From: Planctomicrobium piriforme
GTDB taxonomy: Bacteria; Planctomycetota; Planctomycetia; Pirellulales; UBA1268
Direction of reading: 5' to 3'
DNA: 49,679 bases
NCBI GenBank assembly: GCA_945861585.1
Contig: CAMAVC010000015.1
Coordinates: 1 to 49,679, forward strand
Translations under genes and position numbers: made by a program
The notes under the pieces: generated by a model
What the model saw: the letters and a program-made list of their open reading frames with translations, nothing else
What the model was told of the DNA's origin: nothing
Databases searched by the model: none
Part shown: piece after piece, positions 20,946 to 28,958 of the stretch
How positions within the stretch are numbered: position 1 is the stretch's first letter
Layout of the letters: every line of letters starts with the position of its first letter

Positions 20946-21258
20946 ACCGCCGCTCAATTCACACCCGGCTCCCGCACACTCTCTGCACCCGGCCGCCACT
21001 CATCACTTCCTACCGCGAATACACGCCCGCCCGATCCGCCGACAAACATCTCCCCGAAGCCCACCTGCATGGATCTTCGATCTTGTCGTCTGCCGTCACA
21101 GCCACGGGTACGACGGTCTGCGCAGCCTGGACGAGCGGCACGGCCAAGTAGTGCAAGGTCACTCCGCCCAACAATACGCCTAACAGTCGACCCCTTCAGG
21201 GGGTGTGGATGAGGGGCCGCCCGATCGCGAACCCCATTCTTTCCCGTCGTTTTCGCAA
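20946..21258. other. Intergenic stretch between terminator and tRNA-Leu
   Basis: About 310 bases with no supported gene. Short open frames occur on both strands without start signals or family resemblance. A small inverted repeat (ACCCC-TTCA-GGGGGT) lies near 21190-21204. This is where an integrase gene would often sit in a tRNA-targeted island, and none is seen. Confidence 0.5.
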
Positions 21259-21341
21259 TGCCGGAGGAGGGACTTGAACCCACACGCCCTTGCGGGCAAC
21301 GGATTTTGAGTCCGCCGCGTCTGCCATTCCGCCACTCCGGC
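21259..21341 (-). tRNA. tRNA-Leu (anticodon CAA)
   Basis: The 83-base minus-strand product folds as a class II tRNA. It has acceptor GCCGGAG/CTCCGGC with discriminator A, D stem GCG/CGC with GG in the loop, and anticodon loop CTCAAAA giving CAA. The long variable arm is closed by GCCC/GGGC with loop GCAA, and the T loop is TTCAAGT. The T stem GTGGG/CCCTC has one T-T mismatch by eye. CCA is not encoded (the next genomic bases give TTG). It would decode UUG. The 3' end points toward the duplicated fragment at 18457-18511. Confidence 0.93.
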
Positions 21342-21443
21342 TCGTGAGAGGCGTTGCCACCCGCGAGATTACGGTCTGGCGGGCTGTTTTGCCAGCACCG
21401 GGCTCCGCACCGGACAGTGGTGCATGGTAGGGTTGATGCCACC

Positions 21444-22691
21444 ATGCACGTGCTCGTATTTGAAGATGAACGGGTGGAGCGGCTCGGGGTGCTCACCACG
21501 GCCCGCCCGGCCTGTGATCTCACCCTCGGAGCCACCACGCTCCACGACGCGCTCACCTCGTTCGGGACCGTCGAACGCGTGCTCAGGCCCCACCTGGCCC
21601 GCTATCTCTCGAGCCTCGCCGGCCGCCGCGCGGCGCTCTGGGGCGGAGCGTGCGACTCCCCGCCCGAACTCCCTGAGTCGACGCACGGCGCAGTCGCTCT
21701 CGTCGTCAACGCCCGCGTCATCCCCAGCCGTGAAAATCTCGCTCGGCTCCGCAGCCTCGCCGATGCCGGACGCAGGACCGTCGTCAGCCACACAGGCGGT
21801 GTCAGTGCCGCGGTGCTCCATCACACGCCGGCAGGAGATGGAGTCGACGACGCGATCCTCCGGGAGATTCGCGCCGCGGGCAGCAACTCGGCCCAGGCAC
21901 TCGAAGCGCACGGCCTCCCGCAGGCCGACCTCTCCCTCGACCTGCTCACCGAGCCCCACCACGCAATCGAGGCACATGAGCAGGCTCTCGCCGGCTCGCT
22001 CGCCATCAAGCTCGACTCAGGGCGGTTTCGTGAGGTGCGGCGCGGCTTGTTCGTGGCCGACGGCACGAGTGTGGCCGACGAAGTGGTCGTGCGGCACGGG
22101 CCGGTGGTCGTCGGAGCCGGCGCCGAGATCGGCCCATTCGTGTGCCTCGACGGCCCCCTCTGGATCGGGCCGCGGTCGCGCGTGAATCCACATGCCTGGC
22201 TCCGGGCCGGCACGGCCATCGGCGCCGATTGCCGCGTGGGCGGTGAGATCGAGGCCACGGTGATGGAGGCCTTCTCGAACAAGGCGCACGACGGGTTCCT
22301 CGGCCACAGCCATGTGGGCTCGTGGGTAAACCTCGCCGCCGGCACCGTCACGAGCAATCTCAAGGCGACGTACGGCACGGTGCGCCTCCACGAACATCGC
22401 TCGGACGGCAGCCGGGCCACGACCGACACCGGCCGCCAGTTTTTCGGGGCGCTTGTCGGGGATCTCGTGAAGACGGCGATCAACGCGTCGATTCCGTGCG
22501 GGGCGCGCATCGGCCTCGCCGCGACGGTTCAGGGCATGGTGGCCGATGTCGTGCCCGCCTTCACCAATGAAATCCTCGGTGGCCGGTCCACGGCCGAGCA
22601 GACAGCCACCGTGCTCGAACGCACCATGGCCCGCCGGGGCCTTGAACTGCTCGCCGCAGACCGCGAACTCCTCGCCACCCTCGCCGGGTGA
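21444..22691 (+). CDS. Putative sugar nucleotidyltransferase / acetyltransferase, alternative GlmU-like
   Basis: 415 residues from the ATG at 21444. It resembles the two-domain proteins proposed to replace GlmU in Bacteroidetes and Planctomycetes (UDP-GlcNAc diphosphorylase plus glucosamine-1-phosphate N-acetyltransferase). The N-terminal half begins MHVLVFEDERVERLGVLT and contains VVNARVIPSRENL; the classical GxGTRM loop is not present. From about residue 210 there are left-handed beta-helix hexads (VVVGAGAEIGPFV, LWIGPRSRVNPHAWL, IGADCRVGGEIEATV). A catalytic-region-like KAHDGFLGHSHVGSW and NLKATYGTV follow. A role in UDP-GlcNAc supply for peptidoglycan or lipid A is inferred. The 5' end faces the tRNA gene; metF follows. 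Confidence 0.82.
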   Translation: MHVLVFEDERVERLGVLTTARPACDLTLGATTLHDALTSFGTVERVLRPHLARYLSSLAGRRAALWGGACDSPPELPESTHGAVALVVNARVIPSRENLARLRSLADAGRRTVVSHTGGVSAAVLHHTPAGDGVDDAILREIRAAGSNSAQALEAHGLPQADLSLDLLTEPHHAIEAHEQALAGSLAIKLDSGRFREVRRGLFVADGTSVADEVVVRHGPVVVGAGAEIGPFVCLDGPLWIGPRSRVNPHAWLRAGTAIGADCRVGGEIEATVMEAFSNKAHDGFLGHSHVGSWVNLAAGTVTSNLKATYGTVRLHEHRSDGSRATTDTGRQFFGALVGDLVKTAINASIPCGARIGLAATVQGMVADVVPAFTNEILGGRSTAEQTATVLERTMARRGLELLAADRELLATLAG

Positions 22692-22735
22692 GCGGCCGGG
22701 ATGACAGACCGAAAGCCTCGCCTACAATTCCCCGT

Positions 22736-23611
22736 ATGGCACTCTCCGACGCCTACACCGCCGGCCGCTTCGGCCTGTCGTTCGAACTGTTTCCGCCTAA
22801 GACGCCCGAATCCGAGGCGGCGATGTGGCGCACCGTCGACGACCTCATGGCGTTCGAGCCGTCGCTCATCACCTGTACCTACGGCGCTGGTGGCTCGACC
22901 CGCGGCACCACGCTCGATGTGCTCAAGGGCGTGCTCGCGCGGCATGACCTGCCGGTGGCGAGCCATCTGACGTGCGTCGGCAGCACCGTCGATGATCTGC
23001 GGGCCTACCTGCGCGAAGCTGCGGACGCTGGCGTGACGGCGATCGTGGCCCTGCGCGGCGATCCGCCCAAGGGCGAGACGGCGTTTCGGCAGGCGGAGGG
23101 CGGCCTGCGATACGCGGCGGAACTCGTGGCGCTCATCAAGGAGGAGTTCCCGGAGTTCGGAGTCCTCGTCGCCGGCTATCCCGAAACGCACCAGGAGGCG
23201 CTGAGCCCCACGACGGATCTCGAAAACCTGCAACGCAAGTGTGCGGCGGGCGGTGACGTCATCGTGACGCAGCTCTTCTACGACAACGCCGACTTCTTCC
23301 GGTTTCGCGATCGCTGCGATGCGCTCGGGATCACCGCCCCGATCGTGCCCGGCGTGATGCCCGTCACCAACTACGCACAGATCCGCCGCATCGCCACACT
23401 CTGCAAGGCCCGCCTGCCAGACTCATTCACGCGGGCCTTCGAGGCGGCGGGCGACGACGAGGCCGCCCAGTTCGAGGCGGGCGTGGAGTTCGCCACGCGG
23501 CAGGTGCGCGAACTCCTCGATGCCGGCGTGCCGGGCATCCATTTCTACGTGCTCAACAAGTCACCGGCCACCGTCCGCGTGCTCACGAACGTCGACCTCC
23601 AGCGCGCGTGA
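22736..23611 (+). CDS. metF: Methylenetetrahydrofolate reductase
   Basis: 291 residues from the ATG at 22736; an in-frame GTG at 22688, overlapping the upstream stop as GTGA, would add 16 residues. The enzyme reduces 5,10-methylene-THF to 5-methyl-THF using FAD, feeding methionine synthesis. Visible family motifs are SFELFPPKTPE with the catalytic Glu, TCTYGAGGSTR, ASHLTCVG, ALRGDPP, VAGYPETHQEA, TQLFYDNADFFRF and PGVMPVTNY, ending GIHFYVLNKS. This is the short bacterial form without a regulatory domain. It lies 44 bases downstream of the GlmU-like gene and ends two bases from the convergent receiver gene. Confidence 0.96.
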   Translation: MALSDAYTAGRFGLSFELFPPKTPESEAAMWRTVDDLMAFEPSLITCTYGAGGSTRGTTLDVLKGVLARHDLPVASHLTCVGSTVDDLRAYLREAADAGVTAIVALRGDPPKGETAFRQAEGGLRYAAELVALIKEEFPEFGVLVAGYPETHQEALSPTTDLENLQRKCAAGGDVIVTQLFYDNADFFRFRDRCDALGITAPIVPGVMPVTNYAQIRRIATLCKARLPDSFTRAFEAAGDDEAAQFEAGVEFATRQVRELLDAGVPGIHFYVLNKSPATVRVLTNVDLQRA

Positions 23612-23613
23612 CG

Positions 23614-24102
23614 CTACGACCGTGGCGGCAGGTCGTCGTCCATGGTGCTGATGTAGTTGCGCAGCCGTTCGAGCTCGTCGCTCACGTGCCGCAGCTTGAG
23701 CATGTTTTCCACCCGCTTCACGAGCTCGACCTTATTGACTGGCTTCGAGAGGAAGTCGTCGGTGCCGGCCTCCACGGCCCGCTCGATGTCGCCGAGCTCG
23801 CCGAGTGCGGTAACCATCAGGATCATGATCGGGCTCGTGGCAGGGTCGCCCTTGAGCCGCTGGCAGACCTCGAAGCCCGACAGCTTCGGCATCATCACGT
23901 CGAGCAGGATCACGTCGGGATGAAACGACGCGACCTTGTCGAGTGTGTCGCGGCCATCGACCGCGGTCGTGATCTCGCAGTCGATGTCGGCGAGGTAGAC
24001 CTCGAGCAGCTCACGATTGGGTTCGTTGTCGTCGGCGATCAGCACGCGGCTGCGGCGGGGCTCGGTGGCGGATTGGCGCGCGGCGGGACGGGGTTTCGGC
24101 AT
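23614..24102 (-). CDS. Single-domain response regulator (receiver protein)
   Basis: 162 residues. A REC domain fills residues ~18-140, with acidic pair D24-D25 (IADDN), phosphoacceptor D68 (ILLDVMMP), T98 (VTAL) and K120 (FLSKPVN). There is a short basic N-terminal lead and a C-terminal helix (RVENMLKLRHVSDELERLR) that may mediate dimerisation. No output domain follows, so it likely works by protein contact. Its start lies three bases beyond the stop of the DUF2617 gene, so the two share a transcript from the promoter at 24674-24702. No histidine kinase is nearby. Confidence 0.93.
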   Translation of the reverse strand: MPKPRPAARQSATEPRRSRVLIADDNEPNRELLEVYLADIDCEITTAVDGRDTLDKVASFHPDVILLDVMMPKLSGFEVCQRLKGDPATSPIMILMVTALGELGDIERAVEAGTDDFLSKPVNKVELVKRVENMLKLRHVSDELERLRNYISTMDDDLPPRS

Positions 24103-24105
24103 GCG

Positions 24106-24645
24106 TCAGGGGACCTCGAAGAGCGACTGGCTCTTCACGATCGCCAGGTTGTCGGGAAACGTGTGGAAGGCCTGCACGAGCAGGCTTCTGGCCCGCGTCT
24201 CGATGTTGAGCCAGCTGATCGCCCCGAGCGCGAGCCGCCCGCCCGACTCGAAGCGGTGAAAGAGCCCGTGCTTGATCCCCTCGCTGCAGAGTTCCTGCTG
24301 GAACGTCCAAAACACCTCGGGGGCGACGGCCTCGAGCTGAAAGCACGTCTGGTAGGTGGTGCCGCCGCGGCACTCCATGCGGTCGCTCCGCTCGCCACTC
24401 AGGCGGTAGGAGAGCAGCCGGCGCTTCTGCGGCAGGGGCTGGGCGGCGCTCGTCGCCACTTCGCAGAGCGTCAGCCCATCGCGACGCCAGGTGATCAGGT
24501 GCCCGGCACTCGTGATCGTCACGTCGGCCCGGTAACCACCCCGCTCGATCGACCGTGTGGCGCAGAGCTCAAACAGTTCGGGGTGCAGCGCCCGACCATA
24601 GAGCTGGAAGACGAGTTCGTTGACGTTTGGCCGGACGGACAGCAC
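24106..24645 (-). CDS. DUF2617 family protein
   Basis: 179 residues from a GTG at 24645 (VLSVRPNVNELVFQLYGRALHPELFE). The open frame can be extended to a TTG at 24702, but that codon falls inside the predicted -35 box, so the shorter start is preferred. The motif NVNELVFQLYGR..HPELFE and the C-terminal AISWLNIETRARSLLVQAFHTFPD are characteristic of DUF2617, a family of unknown function found mainly in Planctomycetes and some actinobacteria. The receiver gene follows after three bases, which suggests that the two proteins act together. Confidence 0.85.
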   Translation of the reverse strand: MLSVRPNVNELVFQLYGRALHPELFELCATRSIERGGYRADVTITSAGHLITWRRDGLTLCEVATSAAQPLPQKRRLLSYRLSGERSDRMECRGGTTYQTCFQLEAVAPEVFWTFQQELCSEGIKHGLFHRFESGGRLALGAISWLNIETRARSLLVQAFHTFPDNLAIVKSQSLFEVP

Positions 24646-24673
24646 GCGACACCCTCGCTCGGAAGAAGACCTG

Positions 24674-24702
24674 ATTATAAAAGTGAAGTCTGCGTTGCAC
24701 AA
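24674..24702 (-). promoter_or_regulatory. Sigma-70-type promoter for the DUF2617-receiver operon
   Basis: On the minus strand, TTGTGC (24697-24702), a 17-base spacer and a perfect TATAAT (24674-24679) are followed by a predicted start near 24667. This leaves a leader of about 22 bases to the GTG at 24645, with GAGG-like sequence before it. The perfect -10 box in GC-rich DNA makes this convincing even though the -35 is weak. Confidence 0.65.
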
Positions 24703-24739
24703 AGACGACTTGCCGCGGCCGCGGAAAGCGGGTGCGGCG

Positions 24740-25570
24740 TCACCGGAAACCCACGATCATGTCGTACACGGCATGCGTGCCGGCCGCGATGCCGAAACCC
24801 CGCACGAAAAACAGGATCGCAAAAAAGAGCCCGGCGAGCGTGCGAAAGGCGAAGCTGTGGAGGTCGAAGGTGTCGCCGAGCGGCCCCACGTAATGGGCGG
24901 CCGCAAAGAGCACGCTCGTGGTGAGCACGGCCCAGGCCGCTGCGGCCGGCGGCGTGGCCCCCAGGCGGGCGATCACCCAGCCCACGGCTGGCAGCAGAAG
25001 CAGCCGAAACAGCACCTCTTCGTAGAGCCCCGCCCCGCAAAACCCGATGAATCGAGCCCCGAACGCGGCGACCCCCGCGCCGACGTCGAGGGGCCACAGG
25101 CGGCTCTGCAAGCGGGCGAGGCCCACCAGCACCGCCGCCAGAATCAGGCACTCCAGGCACATGCCTGCGAGCACCACCGGGCTGAATCGCCAGCGATCGT
25201 GCTCCACGTGATGCCACGCCAACAGCCCCACGATCGTGAGCAGAGGCAGCAGGAAATACCCGCCGAACCCAAGGGCATCGAGTAGCTGCCTGAGCCACAC
25301 ATCGGCGCCATTTCGTGGTGCCCCCCGGCCAAGCAGCAACACGCCGCCTTCGTAGGCCATGACGAGCGGCAAGGTAAATGCGAGGCTCGTGAGCGGCGTG
25401 CGGGAGAGCGCCCAATATGTGTCGGGCGGTGGCTGCGGCGCGCCGCCGGCGGCGTGCCCCGCAGGCCCTTCGAGGTCGCGTGAAAGCAGGCCGTCGGGTT
25501 CGTCAATCCCCTGCGATGATTCACCGGAGAAACCGTCGTCTTCATCGAACGAGCGATCTTGTGCTGGCAT
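24740..25570 (-). CDS. CPBP family intramembrane glutamic endopeptidase
   Basis: About 276 residues from the ATG at 25570; the frame is open to 25702 but that part looks non-coding. After an acidic, proline-rich N-terminal tail (~50 residues) come about seven hydrophobic segments. The CPBP/Abi motifs are present: EEVLFR (glutamate pair and Arg), FAAAHY, and GTHAVYD near the C-terminus. Family members are membrane proteases related to Rce1, or have roles in peptide maturation and immunity. Nothing here fixes the substrate. A second CPBP domain in the window is fused to an ABC permease (43237-45429). Confidence 0.9.
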   Translation of the reverse strand: MPAQDRSFDEDDGFSGESSQGIDEPDGLLSRDLEGPAGHAAGGAPQPPPDTYWALSRTPLTSLAFTLPLVMAYEGGVLLLGRGAPRNGADVWLRQLLDALGFGGYFLLPLLTIVGLLAWHHVEHDRWRFSPVVLAGMCLECLILAAVLVGLARLQSRLWPLDVGAGVAAFGARFIGFCGAGLYEEVLFRLLLLPAVGWVIARLGATPPAAAAWAVLTTSVLFAAAHYVGPLGDTFDLHSFAFRTLAGLFFAILFFVRGFGIAAGTHAVYDMIVGFR

Positions 25571-26076
25571 GGATGCGTGGCTTCCCGAAAATCGTTGCCG
25601 GCGTGCCGAAGCGTCGCTCGATGACAGACGCCCCTGAAAAACAGATGGTTTTTCTCTCAAACAGGCTCCGCCTGGCAAGGTGCGTTTTCTCGATGTGCTC
25701 ACGCCCGCGCCGGCCGCAGCGCAGGATAAAATTTTTTTGGGAACAGACAGCGGCTTTTGTTCGCTGATTTACCGGTCCACGCGCGGTCGCCGGGCGCTCC
25801 TGTCGGCATCATGCTTGACAAGCGACTCTCGTTCTTCAGAATGCCGCCAACGAGGGACGCATGGCACGACACCGACACGCCCGCGACCCTCGTCGCACTG
25901 AATAACCGCGATTTGAAAGTTGGGGGGCGACGACTTGAGGGATCGACAGTCGACGATTTTGGTCGTGGCCTGGATGTCCCCCCCGCTTTCGAGTCGCCCG
26001 GCGGTGATTTGCCTGCCGGATGTGTCCGCGCCGTAGAATGCGATGGAACGGTGGTCGGTCACCAAGGCGACGGTCC
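25571..26076. other. 506-base divergent intergenic region
   Basis: It separates the CPBP gene (minus) from folK (plus) and is noticeably more AT-rich in its middle (GATAAAATTTTTTTGGG near 25725-25741). An inverted repeat GAAAAAC-AGATG-GTTTTTC lies at 25636-25654 and could be an operator. A minus-strand frame at 25769-26083 (104 codons, MPWTVALVTDHRSIAFYG) and a plus-strand frame from about 25812 (MLDKRLSFFRMPP) overlap each other. The first half of the minus frame has G/C-rich third positions, but I cannot call it a gene with confidence. Confidence 0.5.
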
Positions 26077-26973
26077 ATGGCACGATGCCTCATCGCGTGC
26101 GGTTCGAATGAAGGACAGTCCCGGCAGCATCTCGCCGATGCGGGCGACCTGCTCCGCTCGATGCCGGGCCTGACACTCCTCGCGACCAGCCGAATCCGTG
26201 AGACCCGCCCCGTCGGTGGCCCGGCAGGCCAGGCTCCCTTCATGAATGGGGCCTTCCTCGTCGAGACGGAATTCGCCGCCGACGAGATGCTCGGCGTGCT
26301 CACAGCGATTGAAAACACCCTGCATCGCCAGCGGTTCGAGCGGTGGGGGCCCCGCACGATCGATCTCGATCTTTTGCTTTACGACGATCTCGTCGTCGAG
26401 CAGCCCGGGCTCACCATCCCCCATCCCCGGATGACCACCCGGCGGTTCGTGCTCGAGCCGTGCGCCGAGATCGCCCCCGACTTCGTGCATCCTCTGGCTG
26501 GCTGCTCGGTGCAGGATCTGCTCGACAACATCTCCGTGGCCCATCCGCACGTGGCCGTGGTCGGTGTGCCGGGCAGTGGTGCTGCGGAGGTCGCGGCGGC
26601 CGTCGCCGACGTCTGGCTCGACACGGTGCTGCTCGACATGGATGACATCCTGCGGGGCGTGGCGGCCGAGGTGGCGATCCTGCTCGTCGCCGAGCAGGCC
26701 GTGCTCGCGCAGCGGCTCGCCTACGGCGGCAGGTGTGCTCCCGGCACGGCGGTGCATCCGCCGGCTGCCGCAACGGCCGTCGTCGACGCGGAAGCCACCG
26801 GCGTCATCCACACGGTGGCCCAGTTGAGCGCGCTCCAGGCCGAGCTCCGACACCGCCTGCTCGCACCCGCATCCGGAGCCGACCGCCGGCCGAAGGCCGT
26901 GGTGATCGTGGAGGCCAACGATCTCGAGCGAGCGATCGGCGAGGCCGTGGCGGCCGTCGAGGCGATGGCGTGA
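26077..26973 (+). CDS. folK: HPPK (folate biosynthesis) with an extra C-terminal P-loop-like domain
   Basis: 298 residues from the ATG at 26077. Residues 1-160 are 6-hydroxymethyl-7,8-dihydropterin pyrophosphokinase, which activates the pterin for dihydropteroate synthesis: CLIACGSNEG, RPVGGPAGQAPFMNGA, and the signature RWGPRTIDLDLLLYDD, then IPHPRM..RRFVLEP. Residues ~160-298 are an addition. It opens VAVVGVPGSGAAE (163-171), a Walker A-like loop lacking the Lys, and has LLDMDDILRG, VAILLVAEQAVLAQRLA and a final helix. HPPK-deoxynucleoside kinase fusions are known in other bacteria, and this looks like a degenerate relative; that is inference. The stop overlaps the panC start by one base (TGATG). 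Confidence 0.9.
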   Translation: MARCLIACGSNEGQSRQHLADAGDLLRSMPGLTLLATSRIRETRPVGGPAGQAPFMNGAFLVETEFAADEMLGVLTAIENTLHRQRFERWGPRTIDLDLLLYDDLVVEQPGLTIPHPRMTTRRFVLEPCAEIAPDFVHPLAGCSVQDLLDNISVAHPHVAVVGVPGSGAAEVAAAVADVWLDTVLLDMDDILRGVAAEVAILLVAEQAVLAQRLAYGGRCAPGTAVHPPAAATAVVDAEATGVIHTVAQLSALQAELRHRLLAPASGADRRPKAVVIVEANDLERAIGEAVAAVEAMA

Positions 26974-27851
26974 TGGTGCCGTTGGAGACCGATCCGGCGC
27001 GGATCACGTCGGCCGTGCGGGCCGCCCGGCAACGGGGCCGCCGCGTCGGATTCGTGCCGACGATGGGAGCGCTGCACGCCGGGCATGCGAGCCTCGTCGA
27101 GGCTGCGGCGGCGGCCTGCGACGAGGTCGTGGTGTCGATCTTCGTGAACCCCACGCAGTTTGGCCCGCACGAAGACTTCGCCCGCTATCCGCGGCCGGTC
27201 GACGCCGATCTCGCGCTCCTCGAGCAGCTCGGGGTGCAGTGGGCCTTCATGCCGTCGGTCGAAGCCGTCTATCCCGACGGCTCTTCCCACGGTCAGGCCG
27301 AGCAGATGCATGTCGCGGGCCCTGCCCTGCCCTTCGAGGGCGCGATCCGGCCGGGGCATTTCGCCGGCGTGGCCACGGTCGTCAAGCGACTGTTCGAGAT
27401 CGTGCCGGCCGACGCCGCGTTCTTCGGGGCCAAAGACTGGCAGCAGACGCTCGTCGTGAGGCAGATGGTCGAACGCTATCGCATGCCGATCGAGATCGTC
27501 GTCTGCCCGACCGTGCGCGAAGCCGACGGCCTCGCACGCTCCTCGCGCAACGCCTATCTCACACCCGCCGAACGGGCGCGGGCCGTCGCCCTGCACGATG
27601 GCCTGGCCGCCGCGGCGGCCCGCTGGGATGCGGGAGACTGCGTGGCCGTGGCCGAGGCAGCCCTTCGCGAGACGCTCGAGGCGCGAGGCATCGCCTGCGA
27701 CTATGCGGCCATCGTCGACCCAGACTCGCTCGCACCGCTCGTCGATCCCTTGGGGCCGGCGATCGCGCTCGTCGCCGGCCGACTCGGCTCCACACGACTG
27801 ATCGACAACCGCCTGCTGCCGGCACGCCGGGACGTCGCTCGACAGTCCTAG
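26973..27851 (+). CDS. panC: Pantothenate synthetase (pantoate-beta-alanine ligase)
   Basis: 292 residues. It joins pantoate and beta-alanine with ATP in the cytoplasm. Motifs include FVPTMGALHAGHASLV (HxGH nucleotide site), VNPTQFGPHEDFARYPR, EQMHVAGPALPFEG, RPGHFAGVATVV, FFGAKDWQQ, and GLARSSRNAYL. The ATG at 26973 shares a base with the folK stop, so translation is probably coupled. The beta-alanine source, panD, is at 3930-4283. A frame running in from 26733 lies inside folK and is not used. Confidence 0.96.
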   Translation: MVPLETDPARITSAVRAARQRGRRVGFVPTMGALHAGHASLVEAAAAACDEVVVSIFVNPTQFGPHEDFARYPRPVDADLALLEQLGVQWAFMPSVEAVYPDGSSHGQAEQMHVAGPALPFEGAIRPGHFAGVATVVKRLFEIVPADAAFFGAKDWQQTLVVRQMVERYRMPIEIVVCPTVREADGLARSSRNAYLTPAERARAVALHDGLAAAAARWDAGDCVAVAEAALRETLEARGIACDYAAIVDPDSLAPLVDPLGPAIALVAGRLGSTRLIDNRLLPARRDVARQS

Positions 27852-27869
27852 GAAAGCCACTCCACTCGC

Positions 27870-28916
27870 ATGCTCTCGACGTTGTTCCACATTCCCACGC
27901 GGCTCACCCTCGGCGAGTGGTCGGTGCCGCTCTTCGGCTGGGGTCTGGCCCTCGCCGTGTGGGCGGTGTGGGCCGCGGTGACCGTCGGCCGCTCGCTCGT
28001 GCAGCGCGGCTGGCGCGACACGGCGACGGCACTCGCCATGCCGGTGGCGATCATGGCAGGCCTCATCGCCTTCGTGCTTCCGGCGCTCGACGATGGCCAG
28101 GGAATTCCGGTGCGCGGGTATGGCGTGATGCTGCTGGTTGCGGCCACTGCCGGCACGTGGCTTTCGATCCGGCGTGGGCGATCGATGGGCTTCGATGCCG
28201 ACACGATCGTGGCCCTCGCGCTCCAGGTGTTTCTGTGGGGGCTCGTGGGGGCCCGGCTGTTTTATGTGATCGAATATCGCGACCAGTTTTTCCCTCCGGG
28301 CCGCACCTTCGTGCAGGCGCTGCCCGACGTGCTCAACCTCGCGGCAGGGGGGCTCGTGGTGTTCGGCTCGCTGCCCACCGCGGCGCTCGCAGCCTGGCGG
28401 TTTGCAGCGCGGCGTGGGCTGCCGCTGCTCGAGCTCGCCGACTGTGTGGCCCCTGGGCTGCTCGTGGGGCTCGCGCTCGGGCGAATTGGCTGCTTTTTGA
28501 ACGGCTGCTGCTACGGCGGCCCGTGCGACCTGCCCTGGGCCATGCAATTCCCACCGCAGAGCCCGCCCTGGCTCGACCAGGCGGCGCGGGGGCTGATTCC
28601 GGCCACGAGCGCAGGCAGCCTGCCTGTGCATCCGGCGCAGCTCTACGCAGCCCTCGACGCCGGCCTGTTGGCTGCGCTCGCAGTCGCATTCACGCCCCTG
28701 GCCCGCCGGCCCGGCGAGGTCTTCGCGCTCGTGCTCACGCTGCATCCGATCTCTCGGCTCCTTCTGGAGGCGATCCGCATCGATGAACCGCCCATGTTCG
28801 GAACGCCCTTGTCGATCTCCCAGCTCGTGTCGGTCGTCCTGCTCGGGCTCGCGGCGGCCCTCTGGTGGTGGCTCTCACGACAGCCGGTGCTTTCGGTACA
28901 CTCGCCTCCTCAGTAA
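27870..28916 (+). CDS. lgt: Prolipoprotein diacylglyceryl transferase
   Basis: 348 residues with about seven membrane helices. Lgt transfers diacylglycerol from phosphatidylglycerol to the lipobox Cys of prolipoproteins at the inner membrane. The conserved core is present: GLVGARLFYVIEYRD (Arg), GGLVVFGS, and the signature LGRIGCFLNGCCYGG, then VHPAQLYAAL. It is longer at the N-terminus than the E. coli enzyme, with an extra helical region before the core, and has two Cys in the signature loop, which planctomycete copies often show. It starts 18 bases after panC. Confidence 0.93.
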   Translation: MLSTLFHIPTRLTLGEWSVPLFGWGLALAVWAVWAAVTVGRSLVQRGWRDTATALAMPVAIMAGLIAFVLPALDDGQGIPVRGYGVMLLVAATAGTWLSIRRGRSMGFDADTIVALALQVFLWGLVGARLFYVIEYRDQFFPPGRTFVQALPDVLNLAAGGLVVFGSLPTAALAAWRFAARRGLPLLELADCVAPGLLVGLALGRIGCFLNGCCYGGPCDLPWAMQFPPQSPPWLDQAARGLIPATSAGSLPVHPAQLYAALDAGLLAALAVAFTPLARRPGEVFALVLTLHPISRLLLEAIRIDEPPMFGTPLSISQLVSVVLLGLAAALWWWLSRQPVLSVHSPPQ

Positions 28917-28958
28917 GCCTCCCTGATTTCAGGGGGCCGCGACCCGCGGAGTACCTGC

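Larger units (their letters stand above)
18457..21341. mobile_element. Putative tRNA-Leu-associated mini-island, integrase-less
   Basis: The interval is bounded by the tRNA-Leu 3' fragment on the left and the intact tRNA-Leu on the right, as direct repeats. It contains one convincing gene (PEP-CTERM protein, 19015-20871), whose base and codon use is less GC-biased than its neighbours. No tyrosine or serine recombinase, relaxase or transposase could be recognised in any frame, so this would be a non-autonomous or decayed element. Interpretation as a genomic island is inference from the repeat geometry. Confidence 0.55.

Noticed and set aside
26020..26076. Longer folK start at 26020
   Set aside because: The added residues are arginine-rich and unlike HPPK N-termini; MARCLIACGSNEG from 26077 is the normal start.
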